Of a DNA stretch of 64,000 nucleotides, positions 47,572 to 58,500 are shown piece by piece. The translations under genes were made by a program, and so were the position numbers. The stretch covers positions 4,787,218-4,851,217 of the forward strand of contig NC_052126.1 in NCBI RefSeq assembly GCF_012273895.1, written 5' to 3'. The notes beneath the pieces were generated by a model. The model did not search any database. It saw only the letters and a list, made by a program, of their open reading frames with translations, and was not told the origin of the DNA. How positions within the stretch are numbered: the first letter of the stretch is position 1; every line of letters starts with the position of its first letter. Source of the stretch: Zerene cesonia. Lineage: Eukaryota > Arthropoda > Insecta > Lepidoptera > Pieridae.

Positions 47572-49464
47572 TTTTCAATAAAATGGACATGTTAACTATT
47601 AAGTTATAGAACATTCAAGTGAAAATCCAATTCCACCTTTGTAAAATAATAAGGAACGTGATTTTATATTTAATTTTTTTTTCAAGTAATTTAATTCAGT
47701 CGATTGTGTGGTAAACCAATTAATAGGTACTAAGAATACGTCATGGCTTGCCTTCATTGCCACAACGCGTTGTGGTCGACTTACGAGAAGTATATTATAT
47801 ACACGACACGAATCTCGCTTTGACGTCTTTGTGTAATAGACACGTTTTGTGAACTATTTTGTTGCTTAAAAAAGAACATACGTTAATGACTTATAATTTC
47901 AGCACTTGATTGTTGTAAGTACGAGTTATACTCTGGAAACAAAATATGCATAGCTAAGTACATACTAAAGTCTATGACATGATGTATCTAAGTACTTTAA
48001 CTTATCTACTTACTTTACGTCGAAATTTTTAATTCCTGGAAATGCCTCACGATGTTTCCTTTACCATTTCGGAGCAGTGGATAATGATAAGAATATAAAG
48101 TGCTTTGATATTTAATATGCTTGATAAACTACCTGTACAGTGTACTTGATAAATTCTGGGGAGTTTTTATATTTGCAAGGCAAAGTCGAGCTTTATTTTT
48201 TTTTTAACATAAGATAGTATGTTACATATTATGGGTATTATTTTTGGTATTTTTGTGAATAATGGTTACTGAAGAGAAAATCCGCAAGATATAGGTATTT
48301 CAAACGTCCTAAATCCTAATTTAATAAAAGTTCACTCTATTGTGATAAAATGCCTATTAAACATAGTAAAATACCACGTAGCTAGTTATTAGTTTCACTT
48401 AAGTAATTTCTTATAATTATTACTTATTAGGTATTACTGTATAGTAATTATAATTTATTTTTTATTAATTTACTGTATAGTAATTATAATTTATAAAACA
48501 ATTAATTTTAAAAACACATAAACCACGTTTTTTCGCATTAGGTACGCATTTTATTACGCGTAAAAAAAAATTTACATGTATTCGTCTAGACTAAGTTCGA
48601 GGGAACTATGAAACTATTCACTTTAAACAATAGACAATCAACCTACGTTCCTTCAAAGAAATACAAAAATTGAAAAAAACAACTTCTTCGTCATAAAAAA
48701 AAAAATCAATTTACAGTCAGCCATTATTCACTTTTACCATAGACAACGGCACATCAATATTCAGGCCACGGTCGCCAGTAACGCGGGGTCTATTCGACTG
48801 ATTTTCAGCCACTCCATGATTTGCCACTTCCCCTGTCAGCGAATGTTTTGAATACAAAATAGCCAATAGACAAGTTCCATTTTCATGTTCTAAATTCGAA
48901 TTATGCGATCGCGTTTCGAATAATTCAGTTCATAAAGGTCTTTGTAGGTTATGATTTGACGTTGATTGTAATTTCATTTTTGTTAGTGAAGTTTAGGTAG
49001 CTTCTTATTTAAAAAAGGTGAAATATTTGTTTTAAATAGGAAAATGAAAATCTTAAATGAATTACATAAGAATATCGTTATTCGGGATGTTAGCATCTTA
49101 ATTATTATGTACCAAAGCCTAACTATTTACTTATTAGTCATCTATCTCTATAATATACCTACCTAATATTATGTACCTAAATCTAAGTGTTAATATTATT
49201 ATCTGTGCTCAAGACTTTGAGAATTTTTTATATGGGTTACTTGTTCAAAATCCGACTTCAAAAAAAGAAAAATGGTAAATGGTAAAACTGTATAAAATGA
49301 CAATTCGAAAGTGCTTCTATACAAAGTGTAGGTACATAATTGAATAATTAAATGTTTGAGTTTGAGTTTGAGAAGGAGGTTCTCAATTCGACTCTGTTTT
49401 GTTTGTGCTTTATACCTCAGAACTTTCGACTTTGAAGTAGATAGTAGGAGAAGGTTGAAGCAAT

Positions 49465-49735
49465 TCAACATCATCATCAGCCCATATATGTTCCCACTGC
49501 TGGGACTCGCCTCCTAGTGTTCACAGACCTTACCACGCTGGCCAAGCGCGGGTTGGCAGATGTCACATGTCGTCGAAGAATTGATTCTTCTACATGCCGG
49601 TTTCCTCCATTGGTGATGTGGATCATGTGCGGATAAATTGAAAAAAAAAAAAACAATTTATTTCCAGCACTCTCGACCGGTCTCGAACCTTTAACTTTTC
49701 GCTTTCAAGGTCCTAACCACTGAGCCGCTACTCTC
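49465..49735 (-). mobile_element. tRNA-derived SINE with RTE-like tail
   Basis: Same structure as 40,917: minus-strand 'gcggctcagtggttagg' A box, 'aggttcgagaccgg' B box, and a tail ending in 'agtcccagcagtggg...gatgatgatg'. It contains an A run of about 13. Confidence 0.75.
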
Positions 49736-50349
49736 AAATATATCTACATATACAAATAATTAATACTACTACTACTAATACAAATAATTAACCTTTTTTA
49801 GAACCAGTTTAAACACACTACCAACAGCAGAACAGCTAAATACCACAGCTTATATACAATATATTTTTATGTTGGCAATACTGGGGTAGGGACATAAAAG
49901 AAAATTGTATGAGACATAAAAAGTACCGTTTGCGAAATTGGAAGTCGCGGAGAGAGCGAAGTAAATCCCTGTATCAAGATAAATCAATGTTTGTACAGAG
50001 AGGCACTCAGGGCGGACAGGAAACTGTGGAGTCGCGGTTCAATGTTGTAATACAATATTTGATAATGGGGTCAGTTGAACGTTTTGACAACGGTGTTTGC
50101 AAAAGAAGCAAGATAGGAAATGCTTTAATTATGACACGGGCACAATATATTTAACGTATCAATAAATGTCATGACGTGCCACTGAAATGTCCCTAATTTT
50201 GAGTGGACGTTTCGACTTATAAATCATGGATGTGGCCATATATTACATCGTATATATCAAACAGTATACCGCATCAATGATGACGCCTTAGTAATAACCG
50301 TAAGTTCAAGAAATCAAAATTATAAAAAATTATGTTTCAATATAATTTA

Positions 50350-50508
50350 TTAGCAGTCTGCCTCGGCTTCGCTTGTGGTACATTCTTTATCAATAAATGG
50401 GCTATCTAAAACTGAAAGAATTTTTTAAAACGGACCGGTAGTTACTGAGATTAGCGCGTTCAAGTAATCAAAAACAAACTCTAGCTTTACAATATTAGTA
50501 TGGATTAA
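50350..50508 (-). repeat. decayed Helitron-like element (family B relative)
   Basis: 'tagcagtctgcctcggcttcgcttg' resembles a mutated hairpin end. 'gtagttactgagattagcgcgttcaa' and 'ctttacaatattagtatgga' match the 5' half of family B. Confidence 0.5.
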
Positions 50509-51676
50509 AATGTAATTGTTTCTAAGAATACTTTACAAAGCTTCGATCCATAGAGTTTCGCATACATTTCCTGCCTCCTCTTACATCTTTTCATTACTTA
50601 TTTTCGTAACCCTGATTTTAAAGCTTTTTCTGTCCTAATTGAATGAATAAGTAAACTTTCATTACAAAAATCTTAGACACTTGGACCAGGGTTATCTACA
50701 TGCATGATTATAATTGTTAAGGCTTTATTCTTTATTACTCTTGGTTTACTCTAAGTTATGACTTTGTTTGATGTCATATGTTAACGCTTGTGTGTAAGTT
50801 GTGGTGACATATAATAGGTTGTGCATACGCCAACTTATATTTAAAAACGATCTGTAGCTTAAGTATACATGTAACAACCATTTGTGATCCTTAAAAAAAA
50901 AAAACCCAACATCTACTCCACACCTTGCCCTGTCCGCGCCACAGTCAGGAAACTTTGTCGCTTGCCGTTTTATTTGGTTTTCTTTTGACGTACCCTCAAG
51001 CCGCTCTGATTAATTCCCACCCCGGTTTCTTTTCAAACGTTTTAAATGTCTAAGCACCTTTTTGTTCATATAAATTAATAGTTAAGACATCTTTCTTCGA
51101 GAATAGTATTAGAGTTAAGTGTGATACTTAAAATTACCACCTTTTAATGGATGCGGTCAATGGATTTCTATAATTTCTTTTTAATTGTTGAATTTGAAAT
51201 TTGATTCAAAACTAACTCAGATCTAAATCAAAAGAATAAAGCTAAATCTATTGAACTCTCAATGTTTTTAAGCATTTCGGTTACTACATTAATTTTAATT
51301 AAATTGAATTTAATAAAAAGAAATTGTAGGTACATGTGAAAAATAAGCTTCTTATAATTTTTTTTGTAAATACTTAATAAAACTACATAGTAAACAATAA
51401 TAACTATCTATACTATAAGAGTCTGTATTTATTGTCTGAAGATTACACTACGGAATTAAGTCAAATCATAATTCATTCGAATCAATCATCATAAAATCAG
51501 TAATATATAGACTGCATAACAGTAGTTGCTGAAATAACCTCAGTCTTTAACCGCCTTCAAAAGAGAAGGTTGAAATTCGGCTGGGTGAACTGATATTGAT
51601 GATTCGTTTTTTTAAGTGCCTTCTGTATAATACAAACATATGTAAATTCTGTTATTTTTAAGGCGGTTTAGTTTTT

Positions 51677-51858
51677 GAAGTGAAACTTCTTTAGAATCGT
51701 TGTGATTTCAAACCTGATGCAACGGAAAATCGACAGGTAAGAGACAGAAATACAAAAATGTGTAGAATGAAGCCGGCTAAGAATGAGACAGAAATATACA
51801 TACTATTTTATATATTATATTCATCTCACTCTTTATCGATTTACTGAAGTTTCACTTC
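51677..51858. mobile_element. MITE candidate with 12-bp inverted ends
   Basis: GAAGTGAAACTT at 51,677-51,688 and its reverse complement AAGTTTCACTTC at 51,847-51,858 enclose ~160 bp without coding capacity. A target-site duplication was not identified, so the element may extend beyond these arms. Confidence 0.45.
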
Positions 51859-51964
51859 TATCGTGTGTAAATCGCACACACACCTTTTTTTTTTACATTA
51901 TTATCTCAAATTAATTATTTAGTAGATATAGAAAGATACACTATAGTACTTGTATTTATTATTC

Positions 51965-52192
51965 TCTACTATCTTCTTAATATATAAAAATGCAGTGATG
52001 TGATGTATGTTCCCAGTGAACTCTTCACCAACTCAACCGATTTTGATGAAATTTGGCATTTTTTGTGTAATTCGGCCCAACTTGAGATAAGGATAGTTTT
52101 TATTTCGATGAATTATCCCAATAATGTATAATCTTAATATTTTTAATTATTTCTCAGCCACAGCAACGCGTGGCCGGTAAAGTAGTTACTAA
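51965..52192 (+). repeat. Helitron-like element, divergent
   Basis: It begins 'atcttcttaatatataaaaatg', has 'caactcaaccgattttgatgaaatttgg' and ends 'cagcaacgcgtggccgg(taaagtagt)', a decayed hairpin/CTAG end. Confidence 0.5.
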
Positions 52193-52452
52193 GTTGTGCT
52201 ATTTTAAAAAATAATTAATGCATTTTCTATCTTATTACTATGTAGTGGAAAGGCGAGATTTCTCTCTCGTCACAACCTAAGTTTCCACACATTGACCCAT
52301 CTATCTATATAGTCCGGAGATCGGACGCTATCGGACAAAATCAATATTCTATAGCGACGTGCGATACATCATAACAATGTACTGGTTTATTATCTTTTGC
52401 CTTTTTACTTTAATTAGTAAAGGTATTTGTAGTGTGTGTATATTACTACGTC

Positions 52453-53026
52453 TTACTTCCTACTTCCTTCCTACTTCCTATCCTACTTCCTACTTCCTAC
52501 TATTATTATAAATGCGAAAGTTAGTAAGGATTTGTGTGTGTTTGTTACTCTTTCACGCAAAAACTACTGCACCGATTGCAATGAAATTTGGTACGAAGAT
52601 AGCTGAACAACTGGAATAACATATATGCAACTTTTTTATTACGATATTCCTACGGAATACGGCGAGTGAAACCGCGGGACGGAGATAGTATTATTACAAA
52701 TGCGAAGGTGTGTTTGTTTGTCTTTCTATCACGTCGCAATCGCGACTTTATGATATGATTTATGTGTAAAGATAGTTAGGAGGCTAGAAAGTGATATTGA
52801 CAGCTTTTTAGAACGATGAAATGTTCTCAACTCATTCCCATGGGAAACTAGACCTAATCCTTCCAACTAATATTATAAATGCGATGAAAAGCGAATGAAA
52901 GTTTGTGAGGATGGATGTATGTGCATGTGTATGTATGTTTGTTCTTTCACTCAAAAACTACTGAACTGATTGCAATAAAATTTGGTACGTAGATAGCTGG
53001 ACAACTGGACTAACACATAGGCAACG
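52453..53026 (+). mobile_element. cluster of three Helitron-like pieces after a (tcctacttcc)n run
   Basis: A short tandem run of the element's own start (tcctacttcc, 52,453-52,500) leads into a family-A copy ending near 52,689 with 'gtgaaaccgcgggacggag'. Next come a related piece at 52,690-52,857 ('acaaatgcgaaggtgtgtttg') and a third at 52,858-53,026 that lacks its 3' end. The pieces are head-to-tail. Confidence 0.65.
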
Positions 53027-53202
53027 ATATTTAGATACTTAGTTTCTCTACCTATTTAGGCTTATACCTAACTACAGTTCACAGTTTTTAAATTTCAAAT
53101 TTAAAGGCATGAAATTTAAAAAATATTTATTTTATAAATATTAGTTTATCCGCCATTTCCTACCAGTCAGGCATTTTAAATTTTGAAGCATTTTAATACA
53201 TA

Positions 53203-53407
53203 CTAGCTTTTGCCCGCGGCATCACACGCGTTAATTAAGAGTAGTTTAAACATTATTATACATGTAAACCTTCGTCTAGAATCACTCTATCAATTAAAAA
53301 AACACCATCAAAATCCGTTGCGTAGTTTTAATATAAGCGATATAAGCATACATAGGGGCATAGGTATATAAGGACAGAGACAGCGACATTATTTTATACT
53401 ATGTAGG
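53203..53407 (-). mobile_element. Helitron-like element (family B)
   Basis: CTAGCTTTTGCCCGCGGCATCACACGCG start (the 3' hairpin end on the minus strand) and 'gaatcactctat', 'tgcgtagttttaatataagcga' body; ends 'attttatactatgtaggga'. Confidence 0.65.
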
Positions 53408-54053
53408 GACGGTTATTTCTATTTAAAAACTAGTCATTTATCTGAACAGTCTAATTATATTATTATTTAATTAAATACGTTTATAAACAAGAAACACATA
53501 ACGGTACTTACACATATTTAAAAGTTTATTTATCCAGTAGTTTGTAGTTCATGTAGTCCCTAACATGATATTAATGTTCTAATAATTCCTTTAATATATA
53601 TTAAAATTTAATTATATTTCCTATTTTAATGAAAACAATCAATCATCTGTCAATGAGAAGAGTATTGTTAGAAACCCACACTCGCTTTCAACTAGGTATA
53701 ATGTAGGTTCCAACAAAACTAGATTTAAATTCCGTCCATGATAAGAATTAAATATAAATTTCACTTATGAATTAGATATGTAATGCTCAAGATTTGTTTA
53801 CATATTCTGCTTTATGTGTCGGATTTTACTGTTTTAAATAAAACAATAAAATCCGACCTATAAAACTGAATATGTAACAGAATTAAAATTCCTGTAATAA
53901 ATGCAGTGAATACTTCGATACCAAACACCTTTGTAAATTACGAAATCTCGCGTAGTTCGCTCGCGTGTAAAATCAATTCATTGTGAGGGTAGTTAGTGAT
54001 AATTGAACTACAGTCGCCGTGCTCGCAATGTTTTATACTATATAAAGCTACAC

Positions 54054-54412
54054 ACCCACTGACTGACTGACATCGCTTTTCTCGGAAACCGGCCGGAAAG
54101 TGGAGATAATTTTGACACGAACGTATAGAGGAGCCGCAATCGACCCGCGGAAAAATATAGAGAACTCGCGTCGCTCGAAGACCAGCTCGACGCCCGGCGG
54201 CCCGCGGAAACGGTGGCTCGCGGAGGGGTGGTGTTCGAACAAAAAATGCTTTAGACGTTCAGCAATTACCAGGTACGCCAAAAAAATGGCCAATTTCGCG
54301 AAAACAAGATGGCCGCCATACTTTGCCAAAATCCCCATTTATGAATCCTTACGTCTCAAATTCAGCACACGCGCTCTCCGCGAGCCGGCCAATCGATCGG
54401 CACCCCGTTCGT
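54054..54412. other. GC-rich sequence abutting the assembly gap
   Basis: A Helitron-C-like 'cactgactgactgacatcgc' start is followed by ~330 bp of GC/CpG-rich sequence ('cgcccggcggcccgcgg', 'aagatggccgccat', 'cgcgagccggcc') running into the N gap. It may be the left edge of an Hr51 promoter/first exon that failed to assemble, or a GC-rich transposon. No coding evidence. Confidence 0.35.
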
Positions 54413-55412
54413 NNNNNNNNNNNNNNNNNNNNNNNNNNNNNNNNNNNNNNNNNNNNNNNNNNNNNNNNNNNNNNNNNNNNNNNNNNNNNNNNNNNNNNNN
54501 NNNNNNNNNNNNNNNNNNNNNNNNNNNNNNNNNNNNNNNNNNNNNNNNNNNNNNNNNNNNNNNNNNNNNNNNNNNNNNNNNNNNNNNNNNNNNNNNNNNN
54601 NNNNNNNNNNNNNNNNNNNNNNNNNNNNNNNNNNNNNNNNNNNNNNNNNNNNNNNNNNNNNNNNNNNNNNNNNNNNNNNNNNNNNNNNNNNNNNNNNNNN
54701 NNNNNNNNNNNNNNNNNNNNNNNNNNNNNNNNNNNNNNNNNNNNNNNNNNNNNNNNNNNNNNNNNNNNNNNNNNNNNNNNNNNNNNNNNNNNNNNNNNNN
54801 NNNNNNNNNNNNNNNNNNNNNNNNNNNNNNNNNNNNNNNNNNNNNNNNNNNNNNNNNNNNNNNNNNNNNNNNNNNNNNNNNNNNNNNNNNNNNNNNNNNN
54901 NNNNNNNNNNNNNNNNNNNNNNNNNNNNNNNNNNNNNNNNNNNNNNNNNNNNNNNNNNNNNNNNNNNNNNNNNNNNNNNNNNNNNNNNNNNNNNNNNNNN
55001 NNNNNNNNNNNNNNNNNNNNNNNNNNNNNNNNNNNNNNNNNNNNNNNNNNNNNNNNNNNNNNNNNNNNNNNNNNNNNNNNNNNNNNNNNNNNNNNNNNNN
55101 NNNNNNNNNNNNNNNNNNNNNNNNNNNNNNNNNNNNNNNNNNNNNNNNNNNNNNNNNNNNNNNNNNNNNNNNNNNNNNNNNNNNNNNNNNNNNNNNNNNN
55201 NNNNNNNNNNNNNNNNNNNNNNNNNNNNNNNNNNNNNNNNNNNNNNNNNNNNNNNNNNNNNNNNNNNNNNNNNNNNNNNNNNNNNNNNNNNNNNNNNNNN
55301 NNNNNNNNNNNNNNNNNNNNNNNNNNNNNNNNNNNNNNNNNNNNNNNNNNNNNNNNNNNNNNNNNNNNNNNNNNNNNNNNNNNNNNNNNNNNNNNNNNNN
55401 NNNNNNNNNNNN
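54413..55412. other. assembly gap (1000 N)
   Basis: Exactly 1000 N, a typical placeholder. It lies 80 bp before the splice acceptor of the first certain Hr51 coding exon. Confidence 0.98.
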
Positions 55413-55536
55413 ATTGAAGTGAAGGATGACTATAATTATTATATTATGCTTAATATTACATCTAATAATAATGCTTTTCATGTATAACTTGCAGTAACGG
55501 TAATTTCGAGATTTCACGAGACTGCATGTTCTAATC

Positions 55537-58500
55537 ATGTTTCACAATAGCAACGACAACGTAGGTGCTTCAATGGCGTGCGTGGCCACTGGTGAGTTTC
55601 TTTTAATTAATTATGCCCTTCTTCCTCTAACCTCTTGCATAGTCCGTGCTAAATTCATGATCTTCTGGTAACTGCGAATTGAAATGTTCTCTATAGCTTA
55701 ACTTGAAATATTTCTTTCATGTCTTTCATGTTTTTCGCGTTAAAAAGTATCCTATGTCCTTTCCCAAGTTCAGATCTATCTTCATACCAAATTTTATCAA
55801 AATCTGTTCAGTGGTATAGGCGTGAAAGCGTAACAGACGACAGACAGACTTACTTTCGCATTTATAATATTAGTAGGGATAACGCACAATGTGTCGCGAT
55901 GTCAATGTATTTGTATTATATATATGCGTGTATTTATTCTTGCGTTCTTAATAGGGCCGCGTTTTCTACTGTTAATTAATTGTGCCCTTCACCCTCGAAT
56001 ACAATAATTTTTTGCAATATAAATGTGCATAAATAAATATATTTATATAATCATAATAATAATGGTAATTTATATTTATCATGATTTCCAGATCAGCTTC
56101 ATTGTGGCAATAAATATAAAATATATGGATTTGAGAAGATACAGATTTGACAAATGAACCATTTAATGTAATGAAAGAAACTACACCATATCACAAGTAA
56201 GTTGACAATATTATAATATTTATTACAACCATTCTGTTGGTATAAAGGTTAACAATAAAAAAGGCCTTAATTTCAATAGAATAACATACATTCATTGTTA
56301 TGTATGTTTTGAATTCATATGCATAACTTTTTTTTCTACAACAAGGCTTGATTAGCTACATTATTCATATGATATATATTCTGTAAGTCAGCAGGAGACA
56401 CGAAAAATTCTACTTTATAATACTTCTACTAAATACTATGAGAATTTACTAAACTATAAAAGGTAAATCTCATTTATTACTGTTTACAAAAAAATTAAAA
56501 GCTCTTGATATTTTTTTATAATTATCCTCTTCAAAAAAGAAAGTTTAGCTACCAGATATTTCAAGAACAAACCTTCCATTCACAAATCACTTAAATCTCT
56601 ATACTAATACTATATATATTATATTGATGGTAACCAATCTTGATAAATCGGTCCACACAGTGACGTTGTAAGAAACACGAAAAAAAACGTACTGTCGAAT
56701 TTATCATCTCTTACTTTTTTGAAGTTGGTTGACAAAAACTTAAAATGTATGCATTTATGAATTTGTTTTTAACAAAAAAAATTTATTCAAATTCCAGCAT
56801 GAAGCCGCCAGGCAGCTAATGCAGCAGCCATAACAATTTTAATTGCAAGGATCTCGTCGGCCCGACAGTGCGATGGTCTAACTGCCAACAAAACCATACT
56901 CCACACCATTTAATTATTTTTTGTTTTCGTTTCGTACTACAATAGCCTACTTTATTTTGATGTCGGCTATATTTGTAATTAATTTTCTAACCAATTTGTG
57001 CATAATAAGCTAATGTTACTGTATTATAAAAATGTAAAAATGAGATGTTTGAATGTTTGAATGTATTTCAATCTCACAAAATGTAATATTGTCGTATGAT
57101 GATATGATGTTCAAATTGTAATATCTCTTGATATTATTATTTTCCTTGTGCTTTTTACATGTAACAACGTAAATAAATTGTTTCCTTTACTTGCGGTTTT
57201 TTTTATTTACATTTAGCCAACACTAATGGTAAACTTGGAATGGCGCATCCGCTGCTCGCTACAGTACTTAAACGGGTACCTAACGACACTCGATAGATGG
57301 AGCTTTATTGTAATGGATATTTTTTATTTGATTATATTTAATTTTTCGTATTCTAATAGTGTTATGAATGTTGTAGTTTATGTGTGTAGCATAGAAGATA
57401 GACTAATCGAATATCATCGGATTGTGCTTACAATCTTAAGCGACGCACACCGGTTTCGAATGGGTTCAATAATACAATAATATATTTTACATGTAAAACT
57501 TCCCATTGAATCGCTCTTTGTCAAAAATAAAACCCTAACCGGAATCTATTACGTAATTGTAACGGTCTGAAAATGTAATATTATTTTCTTTATCTACGCA
57601 AACATCGTAAGCGCATTTCGCACACCGAGCATCAGCTTCCCCATTGATAAATCTAATCTATACAAAAACCCACGCGGGCTGCTTGTAGCCCGCGCACCGC
57701 GCACCATTATTTAGTCTTGGTAAAGCTGGTCTACGAAAAAAAGCCATGCGGGCTGCTTGCAGCCCGCACACCGCGCACCATCTGTTAAGTCTTGATAAGA
57801 CTGGTCCACGAAAAAAAGACACGCGGGCTGCTTGCAGCCCGCGCACCGCGCACCATTTAATGAGTCTTGGTAAAGCTGGTCTACGAAAAAAGCCATGCGG
57901 GCTGCTTGCAGCCCGCACACCGCGCAACATCTATTAAGTCTTGATAAGACTGGTCCACGCAAAAAGTCCCGCGGGCTGCTTGCAGCCCGCGCACCGCGCA
58001 CCATCTATTAAGTCTTGATAATACTGGTCCACGCAAAAATCCACGCGGGCTGCTTGCAGCCCGCGCACCGCGCACCAGCTAGTGTTTATTTATATGTCTA
58101 AGTCCGTGTATAGAGACAGCGTTTTTTTTCAATGCCACGTGATAAAAGATTTAAGGGCGCTTTGATCAAACAAGGTTTTTTAAGTTAATACGCTACTTTC
58201 TACTAATTTAATTTAAGTGGGTACATGTTGTAATAAAGTTGGTATTTCTTAAATGTTTGCATAGTGAACCTCAAAATGTAAAACATGGGGCTAGACTGAA
58301 AATCAGTGGAGTTCGAGTGTCCAATGAGCTGGCTACTCTATTGTCACAAATAGGTATCATTTTTGTTTCTTTTAGTAAACTTAAACATATGAAACAATTA
58401 AGTTTTTAACATTGTAAGCAATGAAGCTTATTTTCTTTATTTTATCAAAACGAATTTTCTCCTACACGCTGACGACGTTGCGGGGAATGCTAGTTTTATC

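Larger units (their letters stand above)
46680..54050. other. gene-free region, possibly long Hr51 5' intron or upstream DNA
   Basis: No exon recognised. It contains several Helitron-like elements (listed), one SINE, a MITE candidate, a 23-bp-scale direct repeat at about 48,438-48,493 ('tactgtatagtaattataa' twice) and short less AT-rich islands at about 48,770-48,930 and 50,925-51,050 that may be regulatory. Confidence 0.45.

Noticed and set aside
49909..50154. 81-aa plus-strand frame rich in Arg/Lys/Ser
   Set aside because: No recognisable domain, no splice signals that would link it to another exon; kept out of the gene list though a BLASTP check would be easy.
54100..55538. Open frames of 364-440 aa
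   Set aside because: They run through 1000 N and are artefacts of the gap.
57658..58075. Several overlapping 60-97 aa open frames, mostly on the minus strand, with repeated AASSP...LPRL peptides
   Set aside because: They are a by-product of the 74-75 bp tandem repeat, which shifts frame from unit to unit; there is no start context or conservation argument.
57657..58082. Possible CRISPR-like array (hairpin repeats with spacers)
   Set aside because: Eukaryotic nuclear DNA; the 'spacers' are themselves two repeated types and no cas genes exist.
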